From: 2-12-FULL-60-25 sp964638165
GTDB lineage: Bacteria; Patescibacteriota; Patescibacteriia; 2-12-FULL-60-25
DNA length: 17,592 bases
Assembly: GCA_964638165.1 (NCBI GenBank)
Contig: CAZWYJ010000021.1
Span: 1-17,592 of the forward strand
Direction: 5' to 3'
A program made the position numbers and the translations under genes. The notes under the pieces were generated by a model. It ran no database searches, was not told the origin of the DNA, and saw only the letters and a list, made by a program, of their open reading frames with translations. This document shows positions 10,815 to 17,592 of the stretch, one piece after another; position 1 is the first letter of the stretch, and every line of letters begins with the position of its first letter.

Positions 10815-12056
10815 TTAGAGAATGGTGAAGGTGTAGAGTTTTCCGGTCATCGCGTCGGAGAAGATGAGTTCCGATCCATTGCTCGAAAGGACAGGGTTTT
10901 TGACAGACGGGCCTCCATCAGGTTTACCGAGATCGGTGATGAGATTTTCTTCGATATTGATCAGGACGATGCGATCCGTCGTATCTTGAAATTGATCCGG
11001 ATACAAGCCTGCACCCGAAGGCATCTCTTCGGGTACGGCGCAGATAATCTCGAGCTCATTCGCCCACACGCATTTGTGCGCCCATGTGAGCACGGAGAGT
11101 TTTCGACGATCCTGATTGACGTTCCCCGGCGCCCCTCCGGAAATCCAGAGTTCCGGCTTGTACTCACTCGCGATCGTCCATACGCTGTAGAGAACAGTTT
11201 GACCGGAAGGCGACCAGAGCGGTTCAAAGCCACGCCCTTCTACAAGGAGCGCGCTGTAGTTTTCGTGATTTTTTCCGATGAGGATGATTTCTTGGCGATC
11301 GAATCCCTTTGCCTGGCCCGTGGTGGCATAGGCAACAACTTCGTTATTGGGTGTCCATGCCGGAAACGCTTTATCCGAATTTTCGCCGAGCGGCTCAATG
11401 GCCTGCGCCCCGGATCCATCCGGGTTTGCGATAACGAGGTATCGTGATTCCGGAGAATCGGCTTCGCTCTTTGCGATAATCTTTGTGTCATTGCCGGAGA
11501 AAGCGAAGTCGTTCCAGTGCTTCGGGAGCGTCGTTTGCCTTTGGGTCGTGAAATCGTAGAGGACATTGGAGCCGTCAGGGAAGGTGAGGATCGCCTTGTC
11601 GGTCGCATTTCCCCATGCGACGGTATCAACATTCGAGAATGTCCTGTCGCTCAAAGGCGTGATAAGCCCGTTTAAATCCACGGAATAAAATTTGCCACTT
11701 GCCGGATCATAGAATCGTGCTCCTTGCCCGTTGACCGTTGCGCTAACATCGCGTGAAATGCCTTCATTGAGAAGTCGCGTCCGAACGGCACTCGTCGGGA
11801 GGGCGCTTCCCGAGCCCGCGGGCGTTCCGCCGATTTGCGGGGGGGTGGTCGGGGATTCTCCGCCAGGCGTTTCCGTGCCCCGCTCGCCCGTTTCGTCGGA
11901 AACGGGAAGTCCTCCGGGCATGACGGTTTCACCCGGAATCGGTTCGCTCGGGATCGTGCGTTGCTGAAAGAAGATGGAATACAGGAGGTATCCGATTCCG
12001 CAGGCGAATAGGACGAAGGCGAAGATGAGGAGAGTGCGTTTCAGCCGATCAGACAT
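10815..12056 (-). CDS. Membrane-anchored propeller-like protein of unknown function
   Basis: The protein has 413 residues. It begins MSDRLKRTLLIFAFVLFACGIGYLLYSIFF, an N-terminal membrane anchor, followed by a Pro/Gly/Thr-rich linker (about 33-85). The rest repeats a pattern of short strands with blocks such as DKAILTFPDGSNVLYDF, ESRYLVIANPDGSG, AFPAWTPNNEVVAYAT and EPLWSPSGQTVLYSV. This is the look of TolB/PD40-type beta-propeller blades. It probably sits outside the membrane and binds a partner; no catalytic motif is seen. The ATG at 12056 is chosen because the frame upstream to 12203 is unlike protein and a -10 box TATACT lies 15 nt upstream of this ATG. It is the first gene of the run ending at 7032. 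Confidence 0.8.
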   Translation of the reverse strand: MSDRLKRTLLIFAFVLFACGIGYLLYSIFFQQRTIPSEPIPGETVMPGGLPVSDETGERGTETPGGESPTTPPQIGGTPAGSGSALPTSAVRTRLLNEGISRDVSATVNGQGARFYDPASGKFYSVDLNGLITPLSDRTFSNVDTVAWGNATDKAILTFPDGSNVLYDFTTQRQTTLPKHWNDFAFSGNDTKIIAKSEADSPESRYLVIANPDGSGAQAIEPLGENSDKAFPAWTPNNEVVAYATTGQAKGFDRQEIILIGKNHENYSALLVEGRGFEPLWSPSGQTVLYSVWTIASEYKPELWISGGAPGNVNQDRRKLSVLTWAHKCVWANELEIICAVPEEMPSGAGLYPDQFQDTTDRIVLINIEENLITDLGKPDGGPSVKNPVLSSNGSELIFSDAMTGKLYTFTIL

Positions 12057-12071
12057 AGAGAGAATGAGGAA

Positions 12072-12077
12072 AGTATA
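12072..12077 (-). promoter_or_regulatory. -10 box TATACT before the envelope operon
   Basis: TATACT on the minus strand ends 15 nt before the ATG at 12056. The -35 position (TTCCCC) is poor. It would start the 12056-to-7032 run. Confidence 0.45.
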
Positions 12078-12147
12078 CCGCGTTTCGGTTATTTGGGGAA
12101 CGTCTTTCTGATGAAAATGGGTGAATCGCTTGTTATGGTTCAGGCTT

Positions 12148-13116
12148 TCAGAAAACGCCAGGGATGATATTACCGAATATGGAGATGATGAGCACGATGT
12201 CAATCATGATGACGATGAGGTTTGGGATCATGGCGAGGAAGAACAGGATGTCGAAAAGAATCGTGACGCTCACGATGGCGATTTCATAGACACCCATGCC
12301 TTTCGTCTTGTCGTAGCTGAGGTTGATGCCGAGGAGTGCGAGCGCTGTTCCGAGTGGCTCCGGGAGGTCGATTTTCAGGAGGAGGATATTGAACGTTTCA
12401 ACATGGATGACGATGATGAGCGCGAGGATGGGAAAGATCGCCCCTGCGGTAAAGGCTTGGATGGCCTTCATGAGGCTCGCATACACTTTTCGGACTCTCC
12501 GGATGTCTTGGAGCGTTCGTTCTGCCTGCGGGATGTTATCGAGCCGACTGCTGATGTCGCTCCTTTCCTGTTGCTCCTGCTGGCGTTCTCTCGCCATGCC
12601 CTGCTGGAGCGCGAGGGCTCTGGCTGTTTCGCTTGGTCGGGATTCTTCCGCGTCTCGTCTGCTCGGCCGGGGGCGGGCCGTACTCATCTCGGTTTGCGGC
12701 GGAGCCATTTCTTCCGGCAGGGCTTTTCCGGGTTCGGTGAGTTGATACTGCGTTTCGAGCATGGAGCGCTGACGCTCTTTTTCCTGTTCTTCCGGGGTCG
12801 CTTCCTTTCCCTGTACGTAGGATTGAGGCTTCAGCGCGAGGATTGGTTTTTCATTCACTCCGATTGATGAATCAGAGGGAAGGGAGGAGTCGCTAACAAC
12901 GTCACTTCCACTCACTTCCTCAAACGGATCCAACGCCTCCCCATTGTCGTTCGATGCGCGTTGATCAAGGAGTCTATCCGAGAGCTGATTGGAGCGAAGC
13001 TGGAGCGCGTCTTGCATCTGCGTCTGTCGTCTCGGCGAAGCATTGTCATTCGCAGGAGACGAAAAAGAACCCCCGGTATTTATGGAGGGAGTCAGATTTC
13101 GAGCGGCTTCTGCCAT
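12148..13116 (-). CDS. Membrane protein with long disordered N-terminal region
   Basis: The protein has 322 residues and I do not recognise its family. About 195 N-terminal residues are polar and low in hydrophobics, rich in Ser, Gln, Glu and Pro (SSPANDNASPRRQTQMQDALQ; EEQEKERQRSMLETQ). They include a probable coiled-coil (LALQQGMARERQQEQQERSDISSRL). From about residue 207 the protein becomes strongly hydrophobic, with three or four membrane segments ending in IVIMIDIVLIISIFGNIIPGVF. The ATG at 13116 is chosen because a TATACT box lies six bases before it and the upstream frame runs into a palindrome. The long soluble tail most likely faces the cytoplasm. The gene lies between clpC and the propeller-like gene on the same strand. 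Confidence 0.75.
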   Translation of the reverse strand: MAEAARNLTPSINTGGSFSSPANDNASPRRQTQMQDALQLRSNQLSDRLLDQRASNDNGEALDPFEEVSGSDVVSDSSLPSDSSIGVNEKPILALKPQSYVQGKEATPEEQEKERQRSMLETQYQLTEPGKALPEEMAPPQTEMSTARPRPSRRDAEESRPSETARALALQQGMARERQQEQQERSDISSRLDNIPQAERTLQDIRRVRKVYASLMKAIQAFTAGAIFPILALIIVIHVETFNILLLKIDLPEPLGTALALLGINLSYDKTKGMGVYEIAIVSVTILFDILFFLAMIPNLIVIMIDIVLIISIFGNIIPGVF

Positions 13117-13122
13117 GACGGA

Positions 13123-13128
13123 AGTATA
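13123..13128 (-). promoter_or_regulatory. -10 box TATACT predicting a leaderless start at 13116
   Basis: TATACT on the minus strand is separated from the ATG by only six bases, the same spacing as at recG. The nearest -35 candidate, TTGTGA, is 19 nt away. Confidence 0.45.
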
Positions 13129-13150
13129 GCAGGAAAGAACCTTAAAATCA

Positions 13151-13206
13151 CAAATACCAAACACCAAATTCCAATTTGTTATTTGGAATTTGGTGTTTGG
13201 TATTTG
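13151..13206. repeat. 24-bp perfect inverted repeat of CCAAAT/ATTTGG words
   Basis: The left arm 13151-13174 (starting CAAATACCAAACACC) is exactly complementary to 13183-13206, with an 8-nt A/T loop. On the minus strand it lies 10 nt past the clpC stop and is followed by GTGATTTTAAGG. It may act as a terminator or mRNA 3'-end stabiliser for clpC, though there is no clean T-run. Confidence 0.8.
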
Positions 13207-13215
13207 GAGTTGTTT

Positions 13216-15720
13216 TTACATTGCTCTCAAGCCGCTCTTCGTGGCCTTGATGCGTATGGTTCGCTTTGAGGGTTTTTCGGAGAGGAGCGCTCCGATGAGG
13301 TGTGTGATCTCGTTTTCAATCAGACGTCTGGCGGCTCGTGCGCCCTCCTCTTTTGGCACGGGTCGTGCGGTGAGCCAATGTAGAACATCCTCGCCGGCCG
13401 TACAGGCTACGCTTTGTGTTTTAGACACGCGTTCGAGCGCACGTGAGAGTTCCTGCTTGATGATCGTTTTCATGCTCGCCTCGTTCAGCGGACGGAAGGC
13501 GATGACCTGATCCAGACGGTTGATGAGCTCGGGACGGAATCGTTCTTCGATCTGGGATTTGATGTATGAATCAAAAGCGTGTTCATGAAGTTCGCCGGAA
13601 GAGTCAAAACCGATTGAAGCACGCTTCGCCGCGTCGCCTCCCACGTTTGAGGTGAGGACGATGTAGGCGTGCCGGAGCGAGACGTGCCGACCCGTGCCGT
13701 CGGTGATTCGCCCGTCCTCGAGTATTTGGAGCAGGAGGTTCAGGACATCCGGATGGGCTTTCTCCACTTCGTCGAAGCAGATGACGCAGTGCGGGCGTTT
13801 GCGAATGGCGTCCGTGAAGTGATTCGATTCCCGATAGCCAACGTATCCCGCCGGGGAGCCGAGCATCTTTGAAGCGGAGTAGGATTCCGAAAATTCCGAC
13901 ATGTCGAGTTTGACGAGCGCATCTTCACGCCCGAAGAGCTCGCGTGCCAAAATGCGAGCAAGTTCCGTTTTACCGGTTCCGGATGGTCCCACGAAGAGGA
14001 GGGATGATTTGGGCCTGCGCTCATCATGCAGTCCGAGGCGCGAAACGCGAATGGCACTCGCCACGGTTCGGATCACGCGATCTTGTCCGATGATGTGTTT
14101 CGCGAGCCGGCGTTCCAAGTCCCGCATGCGCTCGCGTTCTGTTGCGAGGATCGTTTCGATCGGGAGACGCGTCATGCGCGCAACCACGAGCGCGACGTCT
14201 TTGCCGGAAACGGGGAGGGGAGCGGCATTTCGCTCCTGTTCAAGCGTATCAATGATCCGCTCGACATCTTGGGTGAGCTGCTGTTCTTTTGCGTGATGTT
14301 CCGCTGCCTCCTCGATACGTTGCGCATCAAGTGCCTGCTCCTTCTTGATCGTGGCGTCGTCCCGGGCGATCTCGAGGGATCGGAGGCGTTCCATGATTTC
14401 GGGATTCTTCTGTCTCGCCACGACAGAGGCCGCGGATTCGTCCAAAAGATCAATGGCCTTATCCGGGAACATACGGTCCGTGATGTAGCGTTCCGCAAGC
14501 GTCACCGCAGCTTCGATGGCCGCGTCTTCATATCGAACGCCATGATGCTCCTCGTATCGCGATCGAAGGCCTTGGAGCATGGAACGCGTTGCTTCCACGG
14601 TCGGCTGTTCGACCGTAATCGGCTGGAAGCGACGCTCGAGTGCGGCATCGGCTTCGATGAATTTTTTATACTCATTCCACGTGGTCGCACCGATGCAACG
14701 AATCTCTCCGCGTGCGAGCGCGGGTTTGAGGATATTTGCCGCGTCGAGCGATCCGGACGTTGAACCGGCTCCGACGATATTGTGCATCTCGTCAATGAAG
14801 AGAATGACATTCGGATCCGCCTTCACCTCATCCACGAGTTGCTTGAGTCTGGCTTCAAATTCTCCGCGGTACATGGTTCCTGCGACGGTGAGGGCGAGGT
14901 CAACGGAGAGGAGTCGCTTGCCGGAGAGGGCATCCGGAACATCGCCCGATACAAGTCGTGACGCGAGCCCTTCCACGATAGCCGTTTTGCCCACGCCGGG
15001 TTCTCCCAGGAGGACGGGGTTGTTCTTCGTGCGCCGGCAGAGGATTTCGATCAAGCGGTGGAGTTCCGCATCGCGTCCGATCACGGGATCGAGCGTTTCG
15101 GCCATTGTGGGGTGCGTGAGCTCTCGCGTAAACGTCTCGAGCGCGGATGCGGAGCGCTGATTCGGAAAAGTACCCGGACGTCCGTTCTGGAACGGGCGGG
15201 GGAGAGGTGGGACGTCTGAACCTTCGTCGTCTGGGGTCATCATCGGAGGGAGGAGATCCGGGAACTTTGTCGTTGAGGCCAGGATGGCGTTTACGCGTTC
15301 TTTGAGTGTCGCGGAATCAATGGACCGCTCCTCGAAGAAACGATGGATGTCCGGCGGGTCAATGGCGAGAATGGCGGCGATGAGATGTTCCGTACCCACG
15401 TATTTATGGTCGTGGATGTGCGCGAGGAGAATGCAACGCTCCAGAATTTGTTTGACCGGACCGGAGAGGTCCGGAGTGATCGTCTCGCCCTTCGGGGAAG
15501 CGTCCGGGGAACCTCGGAATGCCGTTTCGGCGATCTCCGGCGTCAGAGCGATCTTCGCGAGAAGCTCGGCACCGATGGACCCCTTTTCCTGCAGGAGTCC
15601 CACGAGGAGGTCTCCGGGTTGCATCATTTTCCGTCCGGAGTGAACAGAAAAAGCAAGCGCTTTTTGGAGCGCTTCTTTCAGGTGTGTGGTGAATCGGGAA
15701 AGGAAGGATGGCTCGATCAT
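13216..15720 (-). CDS. clpC: ATP-dependent Clp protease ATP-binding subunit ClpC
   Basis: The 834-residue protein is typical for ClpC, a hexameric AAA+ unfoldase that feeds proteins to ClpP. The Clp N domain (about 1-145) is followed by a loose Pro-rich linker (about 155-195). AAA1 has Walker A GEPGVGKT (239-246), Walker B VILFIDE (305-311) and LERRF (361-365). A short ClpC-type middle coiled-coil spans about 440-500. AAA2 has Walker A GPSGTGKT (578-585) and Walker B VICFDE (646-651). The tripeptide IGF (703-705) sits where ClpP-docking loops lie, which argues for a protease partner rather than a ClpB-type disaggregase. The ATG at 15720 matches the family N-terminus; the frame extends upstream to 15780 only through the TTGATTGG repeat. 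No Shine-Dalgarno sequence is seen. lemA lies upstream on the same strand. Confidence 0.95.
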   Translation of the reverse strand: MIEPSFLSRFTTHLKEALQKALAFSVHSGRKMMQPGDLLVGLLQEKGSIGAELLAKIALTPEIAETAFRGSPDASPKGETITPDLSGPVKQILERCILLAHIHDHKYVGTEHLIAAILAIDPPDIHRFFEERSIDSATLKERVNAILASTTKFPDLLPPMMTPDDEGSDVPPLPRPFQNGRPGTFPNQRSASALETFTRELTHPTMAETLDPVIGRDAELHRLIEILCRRTKNNPVLLGEPGVGKTAIVEGLASRLVSGDVPDALSGKRLLSVDLALTVAGTMYRGEFEARLKQLVDEVKADPNVILFIDEMHNIVGAGSTSGSLDAANILKPALARGEIRCIGATTWNEYKKFIEADAALERRFQPITVEQPTVEATRSMLQGLRSRYEEHHGVRYEDAAIEAAVTLAERYITDRMFPDKAIDLLDESAASVVARQKNPEIMERLRSLEIARDDATIKKEQALDAQRIEEAAEHHAKEQQLTQDVERIIDTLEQERNAAPLPVSGKDVALVVARMTRLPIETILATERERMRDLERRLAKHIIGQDRVIRTVASAIRVSRLGLHDERRPKSSLLFVGPSGTGKTELARILARELFGREDALVKLDMSEFSESYSASKMLGSPAGYVGYRESNHFTDAIRKRPHCVICFDEVEKAHPDVLNLLLQILEDGRITDGTGRHVSLRHAYIVLTSNVGGDAAKRASIGFDSSGELHEHAFDSYIKSQIEERFRPELINRLDQVIAFRPLNEASMKTIIKQELSRALERVSKTQSVACTAGEDVLHWLTARPVPKEEGARAARRLIENEITHLIGALLSEKPSKRTIRIKATKSGLRAM

Positions 15721-15724
15721 GAGA

Positions 15725-15808
15725 ACGGTTGATTGGTTGATTGGTAAGTAGTTGATTGGGATGAATTTTACCCCAATCAACCAATCAACCGTGTACCAAT
15801 CAACGGTA
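15725..15808. repeat. TTGATTGG repeat array forming a 20-bp inverted repeat
   Basis: Three GTTGATTG units (15728-15759) are followed by three inverted CAATCAAC units (15774-15804). Positions 15725-15744 are perfectly complementary to 15773-15792. The array fills the 90-nt gap between lemA and clpC and would fold in the mRNA just before the clpC start. Confidence 0.8.
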
Positions 15809-15810
15809 TT

Positions 15811-16365
15811 TTAGAATTTGACTTGGACGTTCTGCTTGGCTGCCTCTTCGGCCTCGAAGAATTCACGAGCCTTGAAGTTCAGGATGCCGGCAACGAGATT
15901 ATTCGGGAAGACCTGAATTTTCGTATTGAAGTCGCGGACCATACCATTGTAGAAACGGCGGGAAGCCTGGATCTTTTCTTCGATGTCCGTGAGCGTTTTT
16001 TGGAGGTCTAGGAAATTGACGTTTGCTTTCAGCTCCGGGTAATTCTCTGCGACCGCAAAGAGGGATTTGAGCGTATCGGAAAGCATGTTTTCAGCCGCGG
16101 CCTTGTCGTGGAGGTTCTGCGCGCCCATGGCCGCGCTTCGGGCCTGAGTCACTTTTTCGAAAACGCCCGATTCGTGGCTCGCGTATCCTTTTACGGTTTC
16201 GACGAGGTTCGGAATGAGGTCGTAGCGGCGTTTGGTTTGAACGTCAATGTCGGCCATGGCTTCATCCGTTTTGATGCGGAGAGCGATGAGGCTGTTGTAC
16301 ACGGTGATCAGCCAGAAGCCGATGGCGGCCACGGCGACGAGGAGAACGATATAAAGAGTAGGCAT
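15811..16365 (-). CDS. lemA: LemA family protein
   Basis: The 184-residue protein has the usual LemA length. One N-terminal membrane helix (about 3-25) is followed by helical segments with family hallmarks: VYNSLIALRIKTDEAMADIDVQTKRRYDLIPNLVETVKGYASHE, then AENYPELKANVNFLDLQKTLTDIEEKIQASRRFYNGMVRDFN, then FPNNLVAGILNF and REFFEAEE. LemA proteins are membrane-anchored four-helix bundles found in many bacteria; their cellular role is not settled. The ATG at 16365 starts right before the membrane helix and has no Shine-Dalgarno sequence. A TATAAT box lies 22 nt upstream. clpC follows 90 nt downstream, past a hairpin-forming repeat. Confidence 0.95.
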   Translation of the reverse strand: MPTLYIVLLVAVAAIGFWLITVYNSLIALRIKTDEAMADIDVQTKRRYDLIPNLVETVKGYASHESGVFEKVTQARSAAMGAQNLHDKAAAENMLSDTLKSLFAVAENYPELKANVNFLDLQKTLTDIEEKIQASRRFYNGMVRDFNTKIQVFPNNLVAGILNFKAREFFEAEEAAKQNVQVKF

Positions 16366-16387
16366 ATGTTGGAATCAAGAATTCAGA

Positions 16388-16393
16388 ATTATA
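16388..16393 (-). promoter_or_regulatory. -10 box TATAAT of lemA
   Basis: TATAAT on the minus strand ends 22 nt before the lemA ATG. No convincing -35 is visible. Confidence 0.4.
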
Positions 16394-16419
16394 GAATTTG
16401 GATGAGGGGGTGGGGATAC

Positions 16420-16448
16420 TTGGCTTCTGTTTGCGAAGACTCTACACT
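16420..16448 (+). promoter_or_regulatory. Promoter TTGGCT-17-TACACT for the phosphohexomutase gene
   Basis: TTGGCT (16420-16425) and TACACT (16443-16448) have 17-nt spacing. The leader to the ATG at 16567 would be about 110 nt, long compared with other genes here. It contains AGGGGGTTAG and several TGCCCCG words but no clear regulatory fold. Confidence 0.4.
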
Positions 16449-16566
16449 AAAAAGGTACTTGAAACGACCTTATTCGTCAATCACGCTTTCCTCTTAGGGG
16501 GTTAGAGTAGAAGAGCATGGAATCTTTGCATCCCATGCCCCGCGCTCTGTGCCCCGTGCCCCGACT

Positions 16567-17592
16567 ATGTCCTCCATCTTCCATGCCTATGATATCCGCG
16601 GAACAGCAGCGGATGGCCTGAACGGCGCATTTGCGGAGCGCCTCGGCCGATCAATTTCGGAGGTCTATCACCCAAAACGGGTATTGATCGGACGGGATAT
16701 GCGATCTTCGTCCCCGGAGCTCGAAGATGCCCTGATTAGGGGATTGGTTGATCATGGAGTGGATGTGGTACGAATCGGTCTTTGTTCAACACCTTTGTTC
16801 AATGTCGCAATCGGAATGGCGGAAGGGAAGTATGATCTCGGCGTGATGGTAACCGCTTCTCATAATCCCGCCGAGTACAATGGCTTCAAGCTCGCGGACG
16901 GAAATGTCTACCCGATCGGTTTGGGGAGTGGGCTTGAGCGCATCCGCGACCGCTTTGACTCCGATGTGTCTTTCATCCCGTCTGACCGCAAGGGCGAAGT
17001 ATCGGATGACGCGACAACGCTTCCCCGTTATCTCGATCTCATCATGTCATTCATTGATTCGTCGAGCATCGCTCCGATGAAGATTGCCATTGATGCGGGG
17101 AATGGCATGGCGGGTTTTGTATTGCCCGAATTTATGAAGCGTCTGCCACAGATAGATGTGGTGCCAATGTACTGGGAGATGGACGGCGGTTTTCCGAACC
17201 ATGAGGCGAACCCGTTAAAAGTGGAAACACTCGGCGCGCTTTCAGAGACGGTCCAAAAACAAGGGTGCGCGATCGGAGTCGCGTACGACGGGGACTGCGA
17301 TCGCATCGGATTCGCGGATGAAGAAGGAACCCCGATTCCGGGGGATCTGATGGAAGTTATTTTTGCACGCGTCCTCCTTCGGCAGGAGCCGGGCGCATTA
17401 ATCTTGCGAGACCTTCGCAGTTCATGGGTCGTGGAGGAGGAGATTCTCGTCGCCGGAGGAAGGACGGAGATGTCTCGGGTCGGGCATTCGTTTATTAAGA
17501 AACAGCTTCGTGATTCGAATGCGATTTTTGCCGGGGAGCTCTCCATGCACTATTACCACCGGTCGCTTTGGGGCGTGGAGTCCGGAGACTTG
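16567..17592 (+). CDS. Phosphomannomutase/phosphoglucomutase (5' part, cut by the window edge)
   Basis: The frame is open for 342 codons to the end of the window. The enzyme moves a phosphate between C6 and C1 of mannose or glucose, supplying precursors for nucleotide sugars and surface glycans. The N-terminus SIFHAYDIRGTA is typical of the AlgC/ManB group. The phosphoserine loop is VTASHNPAEYNGFK with S98 as the phosphorylated serine. The metal site DGDCDR has D241, D243 and D245. The sugar-recognition motif is GELSMHYY (323-330), where most relatives have GEMSGHYY, so a glycine is replaced by methionine. The fourth, phosphate-binding domain lies beyond the window. The ATG at 16567 gives the family N-terminus; no Shine-Dalgarno sequence precedes it. 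It is transcribed divergently from lemA. Confidence 0.93.
   Translation, partial: MSSIFHAYDIRGTAADGLNGAFAERLGRSISEVYHPKRVLIGRDMRSSSPELEDALIRGLVDHGVDVVRIGLCSTPLFNVAIGMAEGKYDLGVMVTASHNPAEYNGFKLADGNVYPIGLGSGLERIRDRFDSDVSFIPSDRKGEVSDDATTLPRYLDLIMSFIDSSSIAPMKIAIDAGNGMAGFVLPEFMKRLPQIDVVPMYWEMDGGFPNHEANPLKVETLGALSETVQKQGCAIGVAYDGDCDRIGFADEEGTPIPGDLMEVIFARVLLRQEPGALILRDLRSSWVVEEEILVAGGRTEMSRVGHSFIKKQLRDSNAIFAGELSMHYYHRSLWGVESGDL

Noticed and set aside
10614..11447. Long plus-strand open frame of 277 codons
   Set aside because: It lies opposite the propeller-like and DsbA-like genes, has the Arg/His-rich composition of an antisense shadow, and has no promoter or start context.
12121..12867. Plus-strand open frame of 248 codons rich in Asp and Glu
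   Set aside because: It is antisense to the 13116-12148 membrane protein; the acidic runs are the reverse complement of its Ile/Val-rich helices.
3349..17592. Possible UGA-recoded genetic code as in some CPR lineages
   Set aside because: TGA ends several genes at the expected place (membrane protein at 2411, DsbA-like gene at 10074), and conserved proteins need no in-frame TGA.

Overview
The window looks like part of a small-genome, Patescibacteria/CPR-type bacterium. This is an inference from gene style, not from a marker gene. The supporting signs are almost no Shine-Dalgarno sequences before the starts, short intergenic gaps, exported single-membrane-span proteins of unknown family, VirB2-like two-helix modules, a stand-alone GIY-YIG mini-nuclease, and many different palindromic intergenic repeats. 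TGA is used as an ordinary stop, so no UGA-recoded lineage is indicated. Most of the window is moderately GC-rich; about 470-1075 is visibly richer in A+T.

Layout. 1-1075: poorly recognisable DNA, with a possibly truncated minus-strand frame and a small membrane-anchored protein whose start is disturbed at a run of seven A. 1075-1784: an intact tRNA-Ser(GCT), a GIY-YIG nuclease gene, and a second, decayed tRNA-Ser copy broken up by 16-nt palindromes. A palindrome flanked by 9-bp direct repeats sits on the 3' end of the intact tRNA. 1875-3107: a polytopic membrane protein and a secreted protein with its own terminator. 3189-3307: a long imperfect hairpin. 3349-5454: recG on the plus strand, carrying an in-frame palindromic insertion just before its Walker A motif. 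5500-5610: a C/T-rich inverted-repeat and terminator block between convergent recG and radA. 5613-16365: minus-strand genes, in transcription order lemA, clpC, a membrane protein with a long disordered N-terminus, a membrane-anchored propeller-like protein, a DsbA-fold protein without its CxxC, two paralogous cysteine-rich/VirB2-like proteins fused to two different peptidoglycan hydrolases, and radA. 16567-17592: the 5' part of a phosphomannomutase/phosphoglucomutase gene on the plus strand, cut by the window edge.

Two things deserve most attention. First, the tRNA-Ser/GIY-YIG region plus the recG insertion suggest active short palindromic elements: a shared 14-bp core occurs inside recG and at the tRNA end, each time with direct repeats like target-site duplications. 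A 16-nt palindrome family clusters around the GIY-YIG gene. Second, the 7032-12056 cluster looks like one exported envelope machine: duplicated cysteine-rich pilin-like heads carry a glucosaminidase-like tail in one protein and an M15 peptidase tail in the other, with a 247-bp tract of identical DNA between the copies. These parts would suit local opening of a cell wall during secretion, DNA uptake or attachment to a host; that role is inference.
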